The notes under the pieces are model-generated. The model was given only the letters and a program-made list of their open reading frames with translations. It was not told the DNA's origin and ran no database searches. A stretch of DNA of 64,000 bases from Strigamia acuminata (lineage: Eukaryota > Arthropoda > Chilopoda > Geophilomorpha > Linotaeniidae), in the NCBI GenBank assembly GCA_949358305.1, contig OX442314.1, positions 47,438,581-47,502,580 of the forward strand, written 5' to 3'. The translations under genes and the position numbers were made by a program. Within the stretch, counting starts at the first letter, position 1. The number at the start of each line of letters is the position of its first letter. Of this stretch, positions 26,501 to 34,669 are shown in pieces.

Positions 26501-29500
26501 GCGATTTCGCGACTTTTGGCGAAGGCGAACTTGAACGTTTGGCTTCGTCCTTTTTAGGGGTCGGCGACTTCGATCTACTGAGCGCGTCTGTCTTTGGTGA
26601 ACCAAAAGTAACGTTTTTAGGCGCCATCTTTGGTCCAAATTTTCGAGCTACTGCGTTATTACGGGCTAATAAAGCAGCTGCAGCCTCGCTTTCTGGTTCC
26701 GAGTCAGATTTCTCTGGTTCAGAAGCAGTTTCCATTTCTGTCACTTCGGCTAAGTGAGCTTTAGGGGTTGGATGTGGATTTTTCCCATCCGATCCCTTTT
26801 TAGATTCCTTAGCAGTCTCTGCCAAAAAATCTCCTCGTTTTGGGGGTTGCAAAAGAGGGGTGTTAGCAAAACGTGTGTCTTTTGCCAACTCCTTTCTCCG
26901 TTGCTGTCGCTTAGCGTACGCAACTTTTTCATCAGCTGGTAGGTAAGCTTTGTAATTTTCATCAATTCTTATCTGGTTAGCTCGCATAAATTTGGCTAAT
27001 TCAGCGAAACCACCCGGATAAGGTGCTCGTACTGAAAGTAGAACATTTTTTGAATAATCGGTCAATCCACGACGGAATTGACGATCAATGGCTGCGTCTC
27101 CCATCGTATAAGGGAGAGTGACCAATAAATCCTCAGTCCTTCTTAAATAAGAGCGAAGACTTTCGCCTTTGTTTTGAGAAAGATTATCCCACATTTGTAG
27201 TAAGTCTTCACTTGACTCTCCATACTCAGTCATGAATTCTTCTACAAAGTGGTTCCAATTTTGAAATTGTTTAGAATAAAACCATTTCTCAGCTCGATCT
27301 ATAAGAGCTTTTGGTACTACTCTTTTCAAAGCAGTGTGACATGCAATGCCATTCAACCTTGAAATTCGTAAAACTTCATCTAAAAGAGTGGATCCAGCTT
27401 CCCATTCTCCATCGAATAAAGCGGGTTTGATGTGATCCCATCTAATAGTTCTTTCATCAACTAGATCGTGAGTCCAGTTGTTGGCAGTGTATTGTGCAAT
27501 TTTCTGTCGTAATGCAATGTCAGCATTATCGGCAGTAGCGTCAGATCGATCAGAAGATCGACGATCAGCTAATAATCGATCAATTTCTTCAGCAGTGTAA
27601 TAATGTGTATTACGCCGAGAAGAATGGCCTCGATGTCGACGTCGATGAGATCGATGTCGATTATCGCGTTCTTGTTGCGCATTCACATCAGAATCCGACC
27701 TTGAATCAGATTGTGAATTTGAAGGCGTGTTAAAATGTGGTGTTTCAGGTGGGTCGGGTGGGTCGCCGTCATCGTCTGGCGGTCGACGTCCACCTCCAGG
27801 TGGTCCATCTCCATGTCCATCTGGATTTCCTCCATCTGGTGGATTTCTCCTATACTGACCCCCACCTGGCGGGCTTTCATGTCCGTCCGGCGGTTCGCGT
27901 GCTGGATTGGTGTCTCGTCGACTTCTTTTCGACGCATCTTGCTGCTGAGCCAGTGGTATCGTTCGGGCAACGTGAATACCTGTTTCATGTCGTCTATTTC
28001 GATCGTCTACCATCCCCAACAGTCGGTCACTGTTGTGAAAAATTGGATTTCGATTGCCAGGAAGTGGATTGCGATCAGCTCTCCTTTCCTCGGAATCTGA
28101 AGGACGTTTTCTTTTTGAGCGATGGCGGCGACGCGAACGTTGGTCGTCATCACTTGATAATCCAGATTGGCTACTTAACTCTGAAACAACAGAAATTGTT
28201 ATCGTTTCGGGAGTCAAAATAGGAACAGTTGGCGCAGCCATTTCTGGTTGCACCAATTGGTCAGTATAATTTCTTGCTTGCAAACGATCTTTCATTTCTG
28301 CAAGCTCTTCTTGAGCGCGCAACAAATCAGCTCGGAGAATTTCATTCTCATTTATTTGATTTTGCGATTCTCCTGGTTGTAATCGCTTAGCAGAGTCGCT
28401 AGACTTGACTTGTCCGCTCGTACTGGGTTGATCCAGCGAGTGGAAAATCTCGTCTTCACGCTTAGCTATTTTGCTTTCGCGAGTACGCTGTGTTTTAGCA
28501 CGTGTGTCTAATTCAGCAGCATATCTCACTAGTTGATTATGATTGCGTTGGTAGTGATCTGCCAAATCAATCAATTCTTTATTTTTCTGCTCCAGCTTAC
28601 TTTTGGTAAGCTCGAGCTGTCTTCGCGCCTCTTGGTGTGAGCGAATTGAAAGTTCATTTCTAGTATTCATTTTAGAAAGATCTTCCACTTCACCTTTTAA
28701 TCGGTATTCTCTAGCTTTTTGGGCTAGAAATTCCTCATTTTGTCGATTGAGTTCCATATGTTGGAGCTCAACCTCCGCTTTTTGTTGTTGAAGCTCGGCT
28801 TCTTTTCGTTCCATTTCAAATTGTAAATTTGAAACGGCTCGGTCAGTGTGAAGTCGTATCATGGCGCGATGAATCTCTTCCACCGTCATGTCGTCCGTTA
28901 TTTGGGCGCCATCCTGGCGTGCTTGATTTCTCAAAGCATCCAGCATGGTCATGCGAGGAGGTGATTCGTGAGACGATTCACTTTCCATTTCACGTAACGT
29001 ATTTTCCACTTCCTCCAGTGGAAGTGGCGGGAGTTCTTGTTCGTTAGAACTCGCACTTGATGCGCTCAGGGCTCGAGCAACTTCATTTTCAGCATCCTTA
29101 AGTTGTTTCGGATCTGGAACTGGTGTTATTTCTTCAGAAATAATTTTCTCCATAAGCATTTCAGGCTCGAGAGCCGGCAAAACCGTCGCTGATCGTTTCT
29201 GAGTGCTTGGTCGACCTCTTTGTCGTTTTACAATTTGCATTGGCGTCGCCATTTTGTCAAATTGAAAAAGAACAATGGAAATAAAGGATCTTTTTGCAAA
29301 AATCGGATTTTAACAATCAAAACAATCCCGGCCGGGCCCCCAAGTGCGGCGATCCGGGTTTTTACTTATTAAATTATATAAATTCAATAAGCAATCGTCG
29401 GTGAGATGCCGTACAGGACTTCTACTCTGTGGCTAAATGGTTGTCTAGGGGAATGATTTTTACACGGAGAGTAAAAGGAAAAATTAGATTGTTTTAATCG

Positions 29501-32051
29501 TTCTAAATACACTTGATATATGCAAAGGGAAAATAATAATAGTGTAATGACTGGGTCGATCTGGCTTCTCTTTGTACTTGGGCACTCACAGTTGACCGTT
29601 GGTTCCAAGATGGCGTCGATGGCGTCGTGTGAGCGCGGGATTTTAGCGGAGTAAACTCGACGCTAAAATACGTTGCTAGATATACTAAAATCCTCGTGGA
29701 GCACGCTCGACACGAGAATACTTCTCACACACAGTGAAAGTGATTATTACGGAGCAAGCTCGACGTAACAATCCGTCTTAACACACAGATTCCTTTGTGG
29801 AGCAAGCTCGACACAAAGAACTACAAATTGACAGAGCAAGCTCTATGTCAATTCCACACAGAAATGGCTTAAATTACGCGTAGTAATTCAAGCAGTGAAA
29901 GCGCTATTCCGTACAGTGGGTACAGACCAGCAATGAAACTCAATTTGTCCAATATCACAGATCACACTTAGCAGTTTTTGGCATAAGTTTGACACGGTTG
30001 TGAACAGTTTGGGGGCAGAATCAAGAGTGCGGGAAGAGTGGGCCAAAACCGTTTGGCTCACTTCTAAATCTGCTCAGAAAAGCTGCGCAGATGACGAGTT
30101 GCATGAAGATCACACACGGCCGCCTTCGGGTCGTGTGCAACAATCGAGCCGGGCACGCGCGAGGGGAAGGGATGCTCCGCCCAGGCACACGCCTAGCAGC
30201 ATCATCAAAGCAATGCACGCTGCAGCGCGATTGGTTGACGCTGTTGCTGGGCCAAAACTTGCTGCAAAACACAATATTATTTGGGTAATATTGTGTCTTG
30301 TTTTATATTTTATTAATGTATGTTTTATTTCAATTTACATTGAAACAAAACATATAAGCTTGTTGAATATGTTTATAAGACAATTTGGAAATATGGTGCG
30401 CACTCAAATAGGAATATTTGAGGTCACCACATATCTGAACTAAGATTGATTGATTGAATCCTGTTCACTGTGTAATTATTAGAAAAATATAAACTTACAT
30501 ATATTTTTTTAAATTTATTAATAGTTTGATCGCATAAATACACCAATAAGAAAATGTAGGCCACCAAACGATTTCTATCAGTGCAAAAAGGAATGTTACC
30601 GCAAAAAACTGAATGAAAAATTAACATGCCGGTATGTTTGTATGGACATACAGTATATGCAGATTATATGCACCCAGTCATAACAATATCAAATTTCTTA
30701 AACCAAACATTAGAAAAAATATTTATTCATTTCTTTCACACAAATTCTAGTTATTGTTTAGGCAACAAATTATTCATTCCCCATCTTTGACTCATTTTAC
30801 CCCCAAGAAGGACTTAAAGTCTTGCAAATAAAAATTTTGATCTCCTCTAATATTTATTTTCTTGAATAAAAGGTTTTACACCCCAACATTTCCCCCAATT
30901 ACTGCCAAAGTACCACAATTCTTATTTTTAATTTTATTGTGAACACTTATCATTTGATGGGCATATCCTCGATGGTGTTTCTGACGATGGGAACAGTTTT
31001 TGCCTCTGGTGGTAGGACAATCATATCTTGAAAATGTACATCTTTGTAAACACGGGTCATGTGCAAGTTACAGTCATCGTTTTCAATCTTATCTTGCCAC
31101 AAATGATTTTTTCAATAGATATGATTTGGCCATCCAATGCCTAACCAAAATTCATTTGTGGCGTATCAAGATTGAAAATAATGACTAAACTATGAAACAT
31201 GCAAATGCCCAGTGTTTGCAAAGATGTATATTTGCAAGATATTGTTGTCGTACCCCCAAAGGAAAAAAACTGTACCCACTGAACAGAAACATCATCAAAA
31301 GCTATGAAAGCATTGTGTTTACAATAAAAATAAATATAAAAGTTGGGATACATTTGGCAATAATTAGGGTAAATATGTTGGGATATGAAACTTTTGTTTG
31401 GGGAAATATACATTAAAAAAGAACTACTCATGTAGGTTTCTTTTTGAGTGGGGAGATTCATCTTGGGTGGAAAATAAGTCAAAGATAAAGGATTATTAAA
31501 TCGATTCTTATTGTTTTAGACTGAAACTTTCAGATCAATTTTATAGTGATAAACAGAGCACACATATTTCACTACGAATACTGAAGACAGATTTGTAAAA
31601 CGTACAAACTACTAGATCATATAGCTAACAAAATTTTTTTCTCCCTAGATTACCGTACATCGACCAACTGCAATATCCCATGTGCAACACTTCTCAATCG
31701 GCGAAAATGACTGATTATATCTACAAAACAACTTTTCTTGCCACAAATGTTAAAGATGAATGTCAATGTCACATTCCCTGCAAAGAATCTAAGTACTCTA
31801 GCTTGGCACAATCTACACGTTACAGAAGTCTTGTGACCAATGTAATTGGCCATTTTTTTGAAACAAACAAAATTCAAATTTTTATTGACCGGCTTGAATA
31901 CGACATTATCTCGTTCATATGTGACATCGGAAATATTTTAAGTTTATCGCTAGGTCTGTCAATATTGAGTGTGGCAAGAAAAATAGAAAATATTTCTACA
32001 TCAACAACAATATCATTCGGATCATGGGTTTGCAACATGAGAAAAAAATAA
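11518..32051 (+). CDS. DEG/ENaC gene A: two channel subunits fused in one protein (796 aa, 11 exons)
   Basis: Predicted plasma-membrane sodium or cation channel of the degenerin/ENaC/pickpocket family. Exons: 11518-11979, 12041-12116, 12181-12263, 12327-12413, 13665-13768, 13862-14678, 14738-14798, 15405-15490, 15556-15660, 30525-30631, 31649-32051. They sum to 2391 nt with every phase matching. Unit 1: TM1 about residues 45-62, Cys-bearing ectodomain, TM2 about 355-387 with the GxS filter (GMS, 372-374) in GNIALYLGMSILS. A basic linker of about 50 residues follows, then unit 2: TM1 about 438-459, a second ectodomain, and TM2 with IGNILSLSLGLSILS. TM2 of unit 1 and TM1 of unit 2 lie in the same 817-bp exon, so the fusion does not depend on a splice guess. 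Intron 4 holds a MITE and intron 9 the 12.85-kb element 1 in antisense. Expression is unknown. Confidence 0.82.
12692..13390. mobile_element. MITE with TATA(C)AGGGTG ends in gene A intron 4
   Basis: It begins ATATAGGGTGGAAG and ends CACCCTGTATAT, inverted ends that differ by one base. This resembles the CACCCTGTATA-ended repeats often met in arthropod genomes. The interior matches the truncated copy at 10185-10560. No transposase is seen. The remainder of intron 4 (12414-12691, 13391-13664) is AT-rich and unassigned. Confidence 0.55.
16375..17236. mobile_element. Foldback/MITE element in gene A intron 9
   Basis: The ends AATGCCATGTTCACACTTGAA and the inverted CAAGTGTAAACTTGACATT form imperfect terminal inverted repeats. 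Inside, 16741-16878 is a second, nested foldback with CTCGAATAAA(T)GCCGC facing GCGTTTATTCG. Neither encodes protein. The rest of 15661-17582 is AT-rich; I see no missing exon there. Confidence 0.45.
17583..18669 (-). repeat. Element 1 LTR (3' LTR in element orientation)
   Basis: 1087 bp, TG...CA ends (minus orientation TGTGGTGACC...ATCGCCGCA). It carries the hairpin array at 17878-18090. Antisense open frames in it recur identically in the other LTR and are not genes. Confidence 0.95.
17878..18131. repeat. Hairpin array in element 1 LTR (copy also at 29640-29893)
   Basis: Five hairpins in a row: 17878-17907, 17931-17954, 17981-18010, 18031-18056, 18065-18090. Each has the form stem, GAGCAAGCTC-type palindrome, GA or TA, stem complement. 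Stems: ATTTTAGCG/CGCTAAAAT, CTCGTG/CACGAG, TTACG/CGTAA, CTTTGTG/CACAAAG, ATTGACA/TGTCAAT. In the first, the core is GAGTAAACTC, a paired change that keeps it palindromic. A sixth hairpin without the core follows at 18105-18131 (AATTAC/GTAATT). Different but always matched stems imply selection on folded RNA or DNA. In the element strand the array is about nt 579-792 of the LTR. Confidence 0.85.
18843..21678 (-). CDS. Element 1 third gene: acidic leader exon spliced to Arg/Ser/Pro-rich ORF3 (function unknown)
   Basis: Proposed exons 21415-21678 (ATG at 21678; 88 codons, Glu/Ala/Ser-rich, starting MEGEEPKEG) and 18843-21062. The donor is GG|GTAAAT and the acceptor TTTTACAG|A; both sides are in phase 0. 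The large exon has no suitable ATG of its own, since its first homologous residues precede any Met, which supports splicing. The product would be about 827 aa. An N-terminal helical region ends in MHQLAMGGCF. An RS-rich middle (about 280-400) follows, then a second helical block (QIREGEKEWQWLARELA to PDPPTMLAELTQQ), PPPPPPP, and a C-terminal domain ending QVWLHINPG.RSGPNAGR.LC.V.E..DP. No signal peptide, membrane helix or env motif is seen. The same gene occurs in elements 2 and 3. Confidence 0.7.
21889..26370 (-). CDS. pol: Element 1 Pol (protease-RT-RNase H-integrase), made by -1 frameshift from gag
   Basis: The open frame has 1482 codons from 26337 and stays open upstream through the slippery site at 26364-26370, so a Gag-Pol fusion is expected rather than a separate start (no ATG at 26337). 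Domains: aspartic protease LDSGANRSF (166-174), reverse transcriptase with LCIDFRPLN, MPFGLVNAPSTFQ and AYLDDI (YLDD 519-522), RNase H HTDASRKGLGAAL (from 666) with TELECLAVIWALRKF, integrase HHCC finger (HGHPLSGHPG...CERCQACK, about 985-1030), DDE core with LSVDLTGPKP, ISDNGPQF and NPVERVNRD, and a basic C-terminal tail with YNLRTRKPRG. I see no chromodomain. All catalytic motifs are intact. Confidence 0.95.
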   Translation of the reverse strand, partial: KKLVSAHPDGLVDATPTASENELTPSQILDEFLNTQIKLEIENNLIFPKIDVSSLKLVLQSENITEEFFKEKVQQIKVDWESKIKDAVTLLDGKARPTPEIVERSGKIDLPGLDDCIEKLMATTLVTNDLLDELPLDPPIEIKPPRRFKCKYADIPNSNDLPTIRLQTANGMITGMLDSGANRSFMAYSVVISLKLEGEIRPIGPDVRVTTASEDVVPEGTLLLSFAWTHGMLSHPFIILRNKYPIILLGCDFMNRLNIQPNPKTMSWNFVKSLKEDLPFVPQAILDRYQEFLDPPEEIMKHDFIKANHMKAGSATACQAKVADEENIVQRLVSDANLSMENNLMLEKVLKKHEKILSRRPGRTHLVRHEIKLDTKVPIRVPFKSVNPQKREIIRQICQDMLDNGYVEQATGDYGMRIVLVMRPDCDPRLCIDFRPLNAHTLYDPPQMPSIEEILRELGRFEWVTTIDLSKGYWQIEVHPNDRAKTAFWSPLGRLQFRVMPFGLVNAPSTFQKLIEKILGDAYRKFAWAYLDDIIIISKNFEEHMIHLEEILSKLENANLHVHPEKSKFGRKELTFLGYKLSVQGVSVDPKKVAAIKEMPAPSNLKELQRFLGMVNFFHQLLKNLAVMTEPLRPLLKKDVEFIWSEIHQEAFDQIKDALTNAETMAMPDLTEPFIVHTDASRKGLGAALMQMREIDDQNIEVPCVYASRSLQPAEINYSATELECLAVIWALRKFRHYLEFTTFIVRTDHQALKWLMQLDEPAGRLARWQMELMRYSFEIQYIKGPLNVLANALSRSPIDKPENPEDDGDNDELLSYCPSPQRNWKMGKFHELPVSTLEEKEDHEFVNYWTKIYDPSEESDDVIRAQISRKFQVPSSNVLIKAFVAKIVERLDCEPPTREDIIKAQKEDKVCQLMRNFLNCNQFPPDVTTRLQRKQYRKHATTFLIEDDLLMQFHPTMSDELGEDGRALKVFIPQTLKYKIIWLMHGHPLSGHPGIARTLYRARRIYTWKGMKSDITRFIRHCERCQACKPRTKGQIEAAQMGPYSPFDCLSVDLTGPKPRTRKNNTHILVILDVATHWPELYPMCNPTAGKVANCIYHLSMSMGFPRKIISDNGPQFRAQVFKKFCEKFKMVPTPTSTYHPQANPVERVNRDIKYLVAIYSSIHSKWDEYLREFAFSLRTTVTRGRDFSPAFLNFFRELRVPWDPRIPEGILVVDPKNPHLYVQKLEAVIAETYQHMMSHVLDLRRRVNLKKEGEKFSNFKLNDLVWRDSHVLSSAARGIAAGIADKRTGPYVITKVLQGGSVELRKLENNEIFPAVHSSELTPYFPSFDQEVWLEGEEVGQKTENIINTLDDDELKKIPVDNSSKPQMESDLVNNDVELRDSFKKLEIAKKLNKKVFLEKKQKTSEIKDSSDSVSDDNEDGDLNTINPSPTKRYNLRTRKPRGKNNMCLLPSLTSRSRDQPYDVRSNSSSHTQTIQTVRLDDVTNSDVTQT
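26358..29252 (-). CDS. gag: Element 1 Gag (964 aa)
   Basis: Structural protein of the intracellular particle. It starts with ATG at 29252. A long Glu/Gln-rich coiled coil covers about residues 60-340. An Arg/Gly/Pro/Ser-rich stretch lies at about 370-580 (DGHGDGPPGGG, RHRSHRRRHRG). A retrotransposon gag/capsid domain follows at about 600-760 (FDGEWEAGSTLLDE, WNHFVEEFMTEYGE, ESLRSYLRRTEDLL). A CCHC zinc knuckle CNICKKLGHWAKEC sits near residues 923-936, just before the end. The frame ends at TAA (26358), two codons after A AAA AAC. It is larger than typical Ty3/gypsy Gag because of the coiled coil. Confidence 0.92.
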   Translation of the reverse strand: MATPMQIVKRQRGRPSTQKRSATVLPALEPEMLMEKIISEEITPVPDPKQLKDAENEVARALSASSASSNEQELPPLPLEEVENTLREMESESSHESPPRMTMLDALRNQARQDGAQITDDMTVEEIHRAMIRLHTDRAVSNLQFEMERKEAELQQQKAEVELQHMELNRQNEEFLAQKAREYRLKGEVEDLSKMNTRNELSIRSHQEARRQLELTKSKLEQKNKELIDLADHYQRNHNQLVRYAAELDTRAKTQRTRESKIAKREDEIFHSLDQPSTSGQVKSSDSAKRLQPGESQNQINENEILRADLLRAQEELAEMKDRLQARNYTDQLVQPEMAAPTVPILTPETITISVVSELSSQSGLSSDDDQRSRRRHRSKRKRPSDSEERRADRNPLPGNRNPIFHNSDRLLGMVDDRNRRHETGIHVARTIPLAQQQDASKRSRRDTNPAREPPDGHESPPGGGQYRRNPPDGGNPDGHGDGPPGGGRRPPDDDGDPPDPPETPHFNTPSNSQSDSRSDSDVNAQQERDNRHRSHRRRHRGHSSRRNTHYYTAEEIDRLLADRRSSDRSDATADNADIALRQKIAQYTANNWTHDLVDERTIRWDHIKPALFDGEWEAGSTLLDEVLRISRLNGIACHTALKRVVPKALIDRAEKWFYSKQFQNWNHFVEEFMTEYGESSEDLLQMWDNLSQNKGESLRSYLRRTEDLLVTLPYTMGDAAIDRQFRRGLTDYSKNVLLSVRAPYPGGFAELAKFMRANQIRIDENYKAYLPADEKVAYAKRQQRRKELAKDTRFANTPLLQPPKRGDFLAETAKESKKGSDGKNPHPTPKAHLAEVTEMETASEPEKSDSEPESEAAAALLARNNAVARKFGPKMAPKNVTFGSPKTDALSRSKSPTPKKDEAKRSSSPSPKVAKSPATDPCNICKKLGHWAKECPDRKSSKDKIIEEFEKSMKSIGELLKNL
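26364..26370 (-). promoter_or_regulatory. -1 ribosomal frameshift heptamer A AAA AAC (element 1)
   Basis: The minus strand reads CTA AAA AAC TTG TAA in the gag frame, which contains the canonical X XXY YYZ site A AAA AAC directly before the gag stop. The -1 frame is open across it and leads into pol. Downstream G/C-rich sequence could form a stimulatory structure, not modelled. Confidence 0.8.
29325..29344 (-). other. Element 1 primer-binding site, tRNA-Pro-like
   Basis: Just inside the 5' LTR (minus strand) the sequence reads CT then TGGGGGCCCGGCCGGGAT, matching the known tRNA-Pro primer site TGGGGGCTCGTCCGGGAT except at two positions. Confidence 0.6.
29345..30431 (-). repeat. Element 1 LTR (5' LTR in element orientation)
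   Basis: Same length (1087 bp) as the copy at 17583-18669, and I found no difference in the stretches compared. The hairpin array is repeated at 29640-29852. TSD TATC follows at 30432-30435. Confidence 0.95.
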
Positions 32052-33217
32052 AAGCATTACCTCACAAATTTACCAAAAGTTTTTAAACATTGTCCATTTG
32101 CACACAAATATTTGATAGCAATTATTGAAATTAGACTCAACCTAATTCATGCAATTCTAACAAAAATCACGAACAATTTATTCTTTCATAAATCACAATA
32201 ATAATTTATTCATTTTTTAAATATTTATCTTATTAAAACTATTTCTTTATTGAGCCATTTTGCTCTCTTTCTTTGATTCACAGATAAATGTCAATACTTT
32301 AAGTCTATCACTAGGTGTGTGAATATTGAGTTTGGCAAATAAAAGAATGAGGAAAAAATTGTTTTTCAACATCAGTTTTTATATTCAGAAAAGAACTAGA
32401 GCTTAATCTTGTTAATTCTATCACACTGCAAGTTTTCCAAAACTTCAAATCGTCTCGTAACAATAAAGTGTCGCCTGTTATTGTTAATCGTTCGCGTTTA
32501 AAATCGATTTCAAGTTAGTCTCAACTTGAAAAAATGTAAAAGTTCACCCAAGGAAAGAACAACACGTCCACTCGATCTGGTTACAAAGTTTACACTGGTT
32601 CTTTATTCGTTTTTAGAATACAGATTAAAAGATTAAAATAAAACAAAGGAAAATTCCAAATATTCATGACACGTTAAAATATGCTAATTTCGTCATCCGT
32701 GTCATATTCAAATGTGGGTCATCACACCAAATTCATGAACAATCAAAGGTCAAATACTAAACAGAAACAATTATGCATTAAACATTATCAAACACTTGGT
32801 GTGTTCTGTGCGTGGATGACTTCGGATTCCCGTGGAATCAATCGGATTGTGTTGGAGGTGGTAAAGGAACGAGGCAGTACGTACAGGAATATTTGCATAA
32901 GTGAATTTATTACCATAAACATACAGGTGGCGCTGTACGTGATCTCGTAATGTCACGAGAACGCGACATGCGCCACAATTAAAGAATGAAGATGGAGTGC
33001 AAAACACTCCAACACTCATAACTTTAAAACCGAATAAAAAAAATCAATAAAATCAAGAAAACAACATTTTACAAAAACACTTTCAAATTCTCAATCTTCA
33101 CAAATCTGTACATATTTAATTACGATTTTAAATATTACTTCATATTTATTTGTATACTAATAGTTTCTAGCAAAATTGAGTGTTCCAATCTTATTCATAT
33201 AATTCTAACAAAAAAAT

Positions 33218-33508
33218 GTGTGTTTCTTCAATTCTCAAGCACCTAAAATTTGTATAACATTTTTTACACTAATATCTGTTATTACACTCGAATTTGAGTG
33301 CTCCGAGTATCCAACAAATTTCCCATACAATTGTAACTCCAATTTATTCATACACAATGATTGTATCAAACAGCATATAAAAAAAGCAAAGAAAATTGAA
33401 GCACAATCGGGCTCATTTGATCGCCTAAACGTGTTCAAATTGGACGTGGAATATGAGAAGACCAAAGACATTCTGGAAGATGCGAGCGACAAAGAAAGTG
33501 TTAGATAG
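33218..33508 (+). other. Uncharacterised 96-codon open frame
   Basis: ATG to stop, starting MCFFNSQAPKICITFFTLIS, with a possible short hydrophobic N-terminus and a charged second half. No family is recognised. It lies between DEG/ENaC genes A and B, so a decayed channel exon is conceivable, but no DEG/ENaC motif is present. The neighbouring stretch 32052-33217 is AT-rich with scattered low-complexity sequence and no gene that I can support. Confidence 0.15.
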
Positions 33509-33736
33509 AATCACACATTTGCAGTAATAAATGGTTTTTTACTGCTTCAAACAAAAACTGGTTAGATACAGTTGAATCCAAAATGGCGAGTATAGAGAAA
33601 AACAACACAGCGCCAACTGGTGGCGATAATCAAAAACACGTTAAATTTAACATCTATCCCACAATATCCCTGTACAGTACCGCGTACCGTGCCCGACACA
33701 GCCCAACACAAAGTTGCCCTAACTCTTATTGCTTAA

Positions 33737-34138
33737 CCTTCCCATAGCCATGGTAGGTCAAAAAAATTACAGAAGTGGAAAAATCACTGTAATTCTTTTT
33801 TTTCTGATAATTAATTATTGAGGTTAACTTGTATTCCTCAAAAACTTTTTTTTCTTATTTTATAATGTCTAAATACAAATAGTTTTTCAATTATTATTAA
33901 GATAATTTAATATTTATAACATAAAACACCCTTAATGGGAGCGCCGTACACTGCTTTGCCATCTGTTTGCACTAGGTGGCGTATTAAAATTAGTCCTAAA
34001 ACATGTGCTTTTACCAGGAAAAATGCGATTGCACCAGGAAAAATGTGATTCTGCACATGCGCAGAAGCATTTTAAAAGAAGGCCGATTTGACCGACCTTA
34101 GCTAGCAATGGTGGAAACTAGGCTTGGCTATGGGAAGG
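33737..34138. mobile_element. piggyBac-type MITE, copy 1 (402 bp)
   Basis: Bounded by TTAA on both sides (33733-33736 and 34139-34142), with perfect terminal inverted repeats CCTTCCCATAGCCA...TGGCTATGGGAAGG. TTAA target duplications and CCY...GGG ends are the hallmark of piggyBac elements. There is no transposase. A second copy in opposite orientation is at 57796-58383. Confidence 0.8.
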
Positions 34139-34388
34139 TTAAGCCGGTTTACGCCTAACTGGGGACTGTGCTTCTACTACGTGGAAAAGTAGTTTTGTTT
34201 ATTTTCAATGAATTTCAGTGTAAAAAGTGATTAGAATGATGGATTTTATTTATTTGATAATAAAATGTTGATGCGTATAGGGCGCGACATAGCGGGGCGC
34301 GACATTGTGATTCTCGCCTAGCAATGGGCATTATATTGATAGTAATAGCTGAACGCGACAACTACTGTTTGCGGTGGTCCGTATTAGT

Positions 34389-34524
34389 GTGGCACGACAC
34401 GTTAGAATAGCGTGACGCGACACGGGCTAATGTGGTGCGACACGTCCGAATAACGTGACGCGACACGTCACAATAACGTGGCGCGACACGTCACAATAAC
34501 GTGGCGCGACACGTCGTATATAAG
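34389..34524 (+). promoter_or_regulatory. Tandem 23-bp repeats leading into a TATA box
   Basis: GTGGCGCGACACGTCACAATAAC and variants repeat about five times from 34389 to 34515. TATATAAG follows directly at 34517-34524. Looser copies of GGCGCGACA start at 34280. Some 55 bp downstream, a small ATG exon (ATGCAAGCGACTCTG) runs into GTAAGT at 34592. The arrangement looks like operator-like repeats upstream of a core promoter, or the U3/R part of an unrecognised retroelement LTR. Confidence 0.4.
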
Positions 34525-34669
34525 GAGGACAGTGCATTCAATCAATCATTCAATCAACAATCAGCGATCAGCGAACGATGCAAGCGACTCTGGTAAGTGT
34601 TCGTAGGTAATTAGGCCTTCCGAAGGCGATTTATTTAACGACATTGAATTTAGAAATAAAAATGTTGGC

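Larger units (their letters stand above)
17583..30431 (-). mobile_element. Element 1: complete 12.85-kb Ty3/gypsy LTR retrotransposon
   Basis: Two LTRs of 1087 bp (17583-18669 and 29345-30431) look identical wherever I compared them. The element is flanked by the 4-bp duplication TATC (17579-17582 and 30432-30435). In the minus orientation the order is LTR, primer-binding site, gag, pol in the -1 frame, a spliced acidic leader plus ORF3, a polypurine tract (AAAAGGGGGGGAAG, about 18670-18683), LTR. All frames are open, so this looks like a young, possibly active copy. It lies antisense in intron 9 of gene A, between the codons for YRMIK and FDRIN. Confidence 0.95.

Noticed and set aside
31000-31482. 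Small open frames in both strands of the last gene A intron
   Set aside because: No similarity to DEG/ENaC or any other family. The intron is bounded by good splice sites that join in phase without them.
32460-33010. Possible solo LTR or other retroelement piece
   Set aside because: I could not define ends, a target duplication or a related copy in the window, so it was not called.
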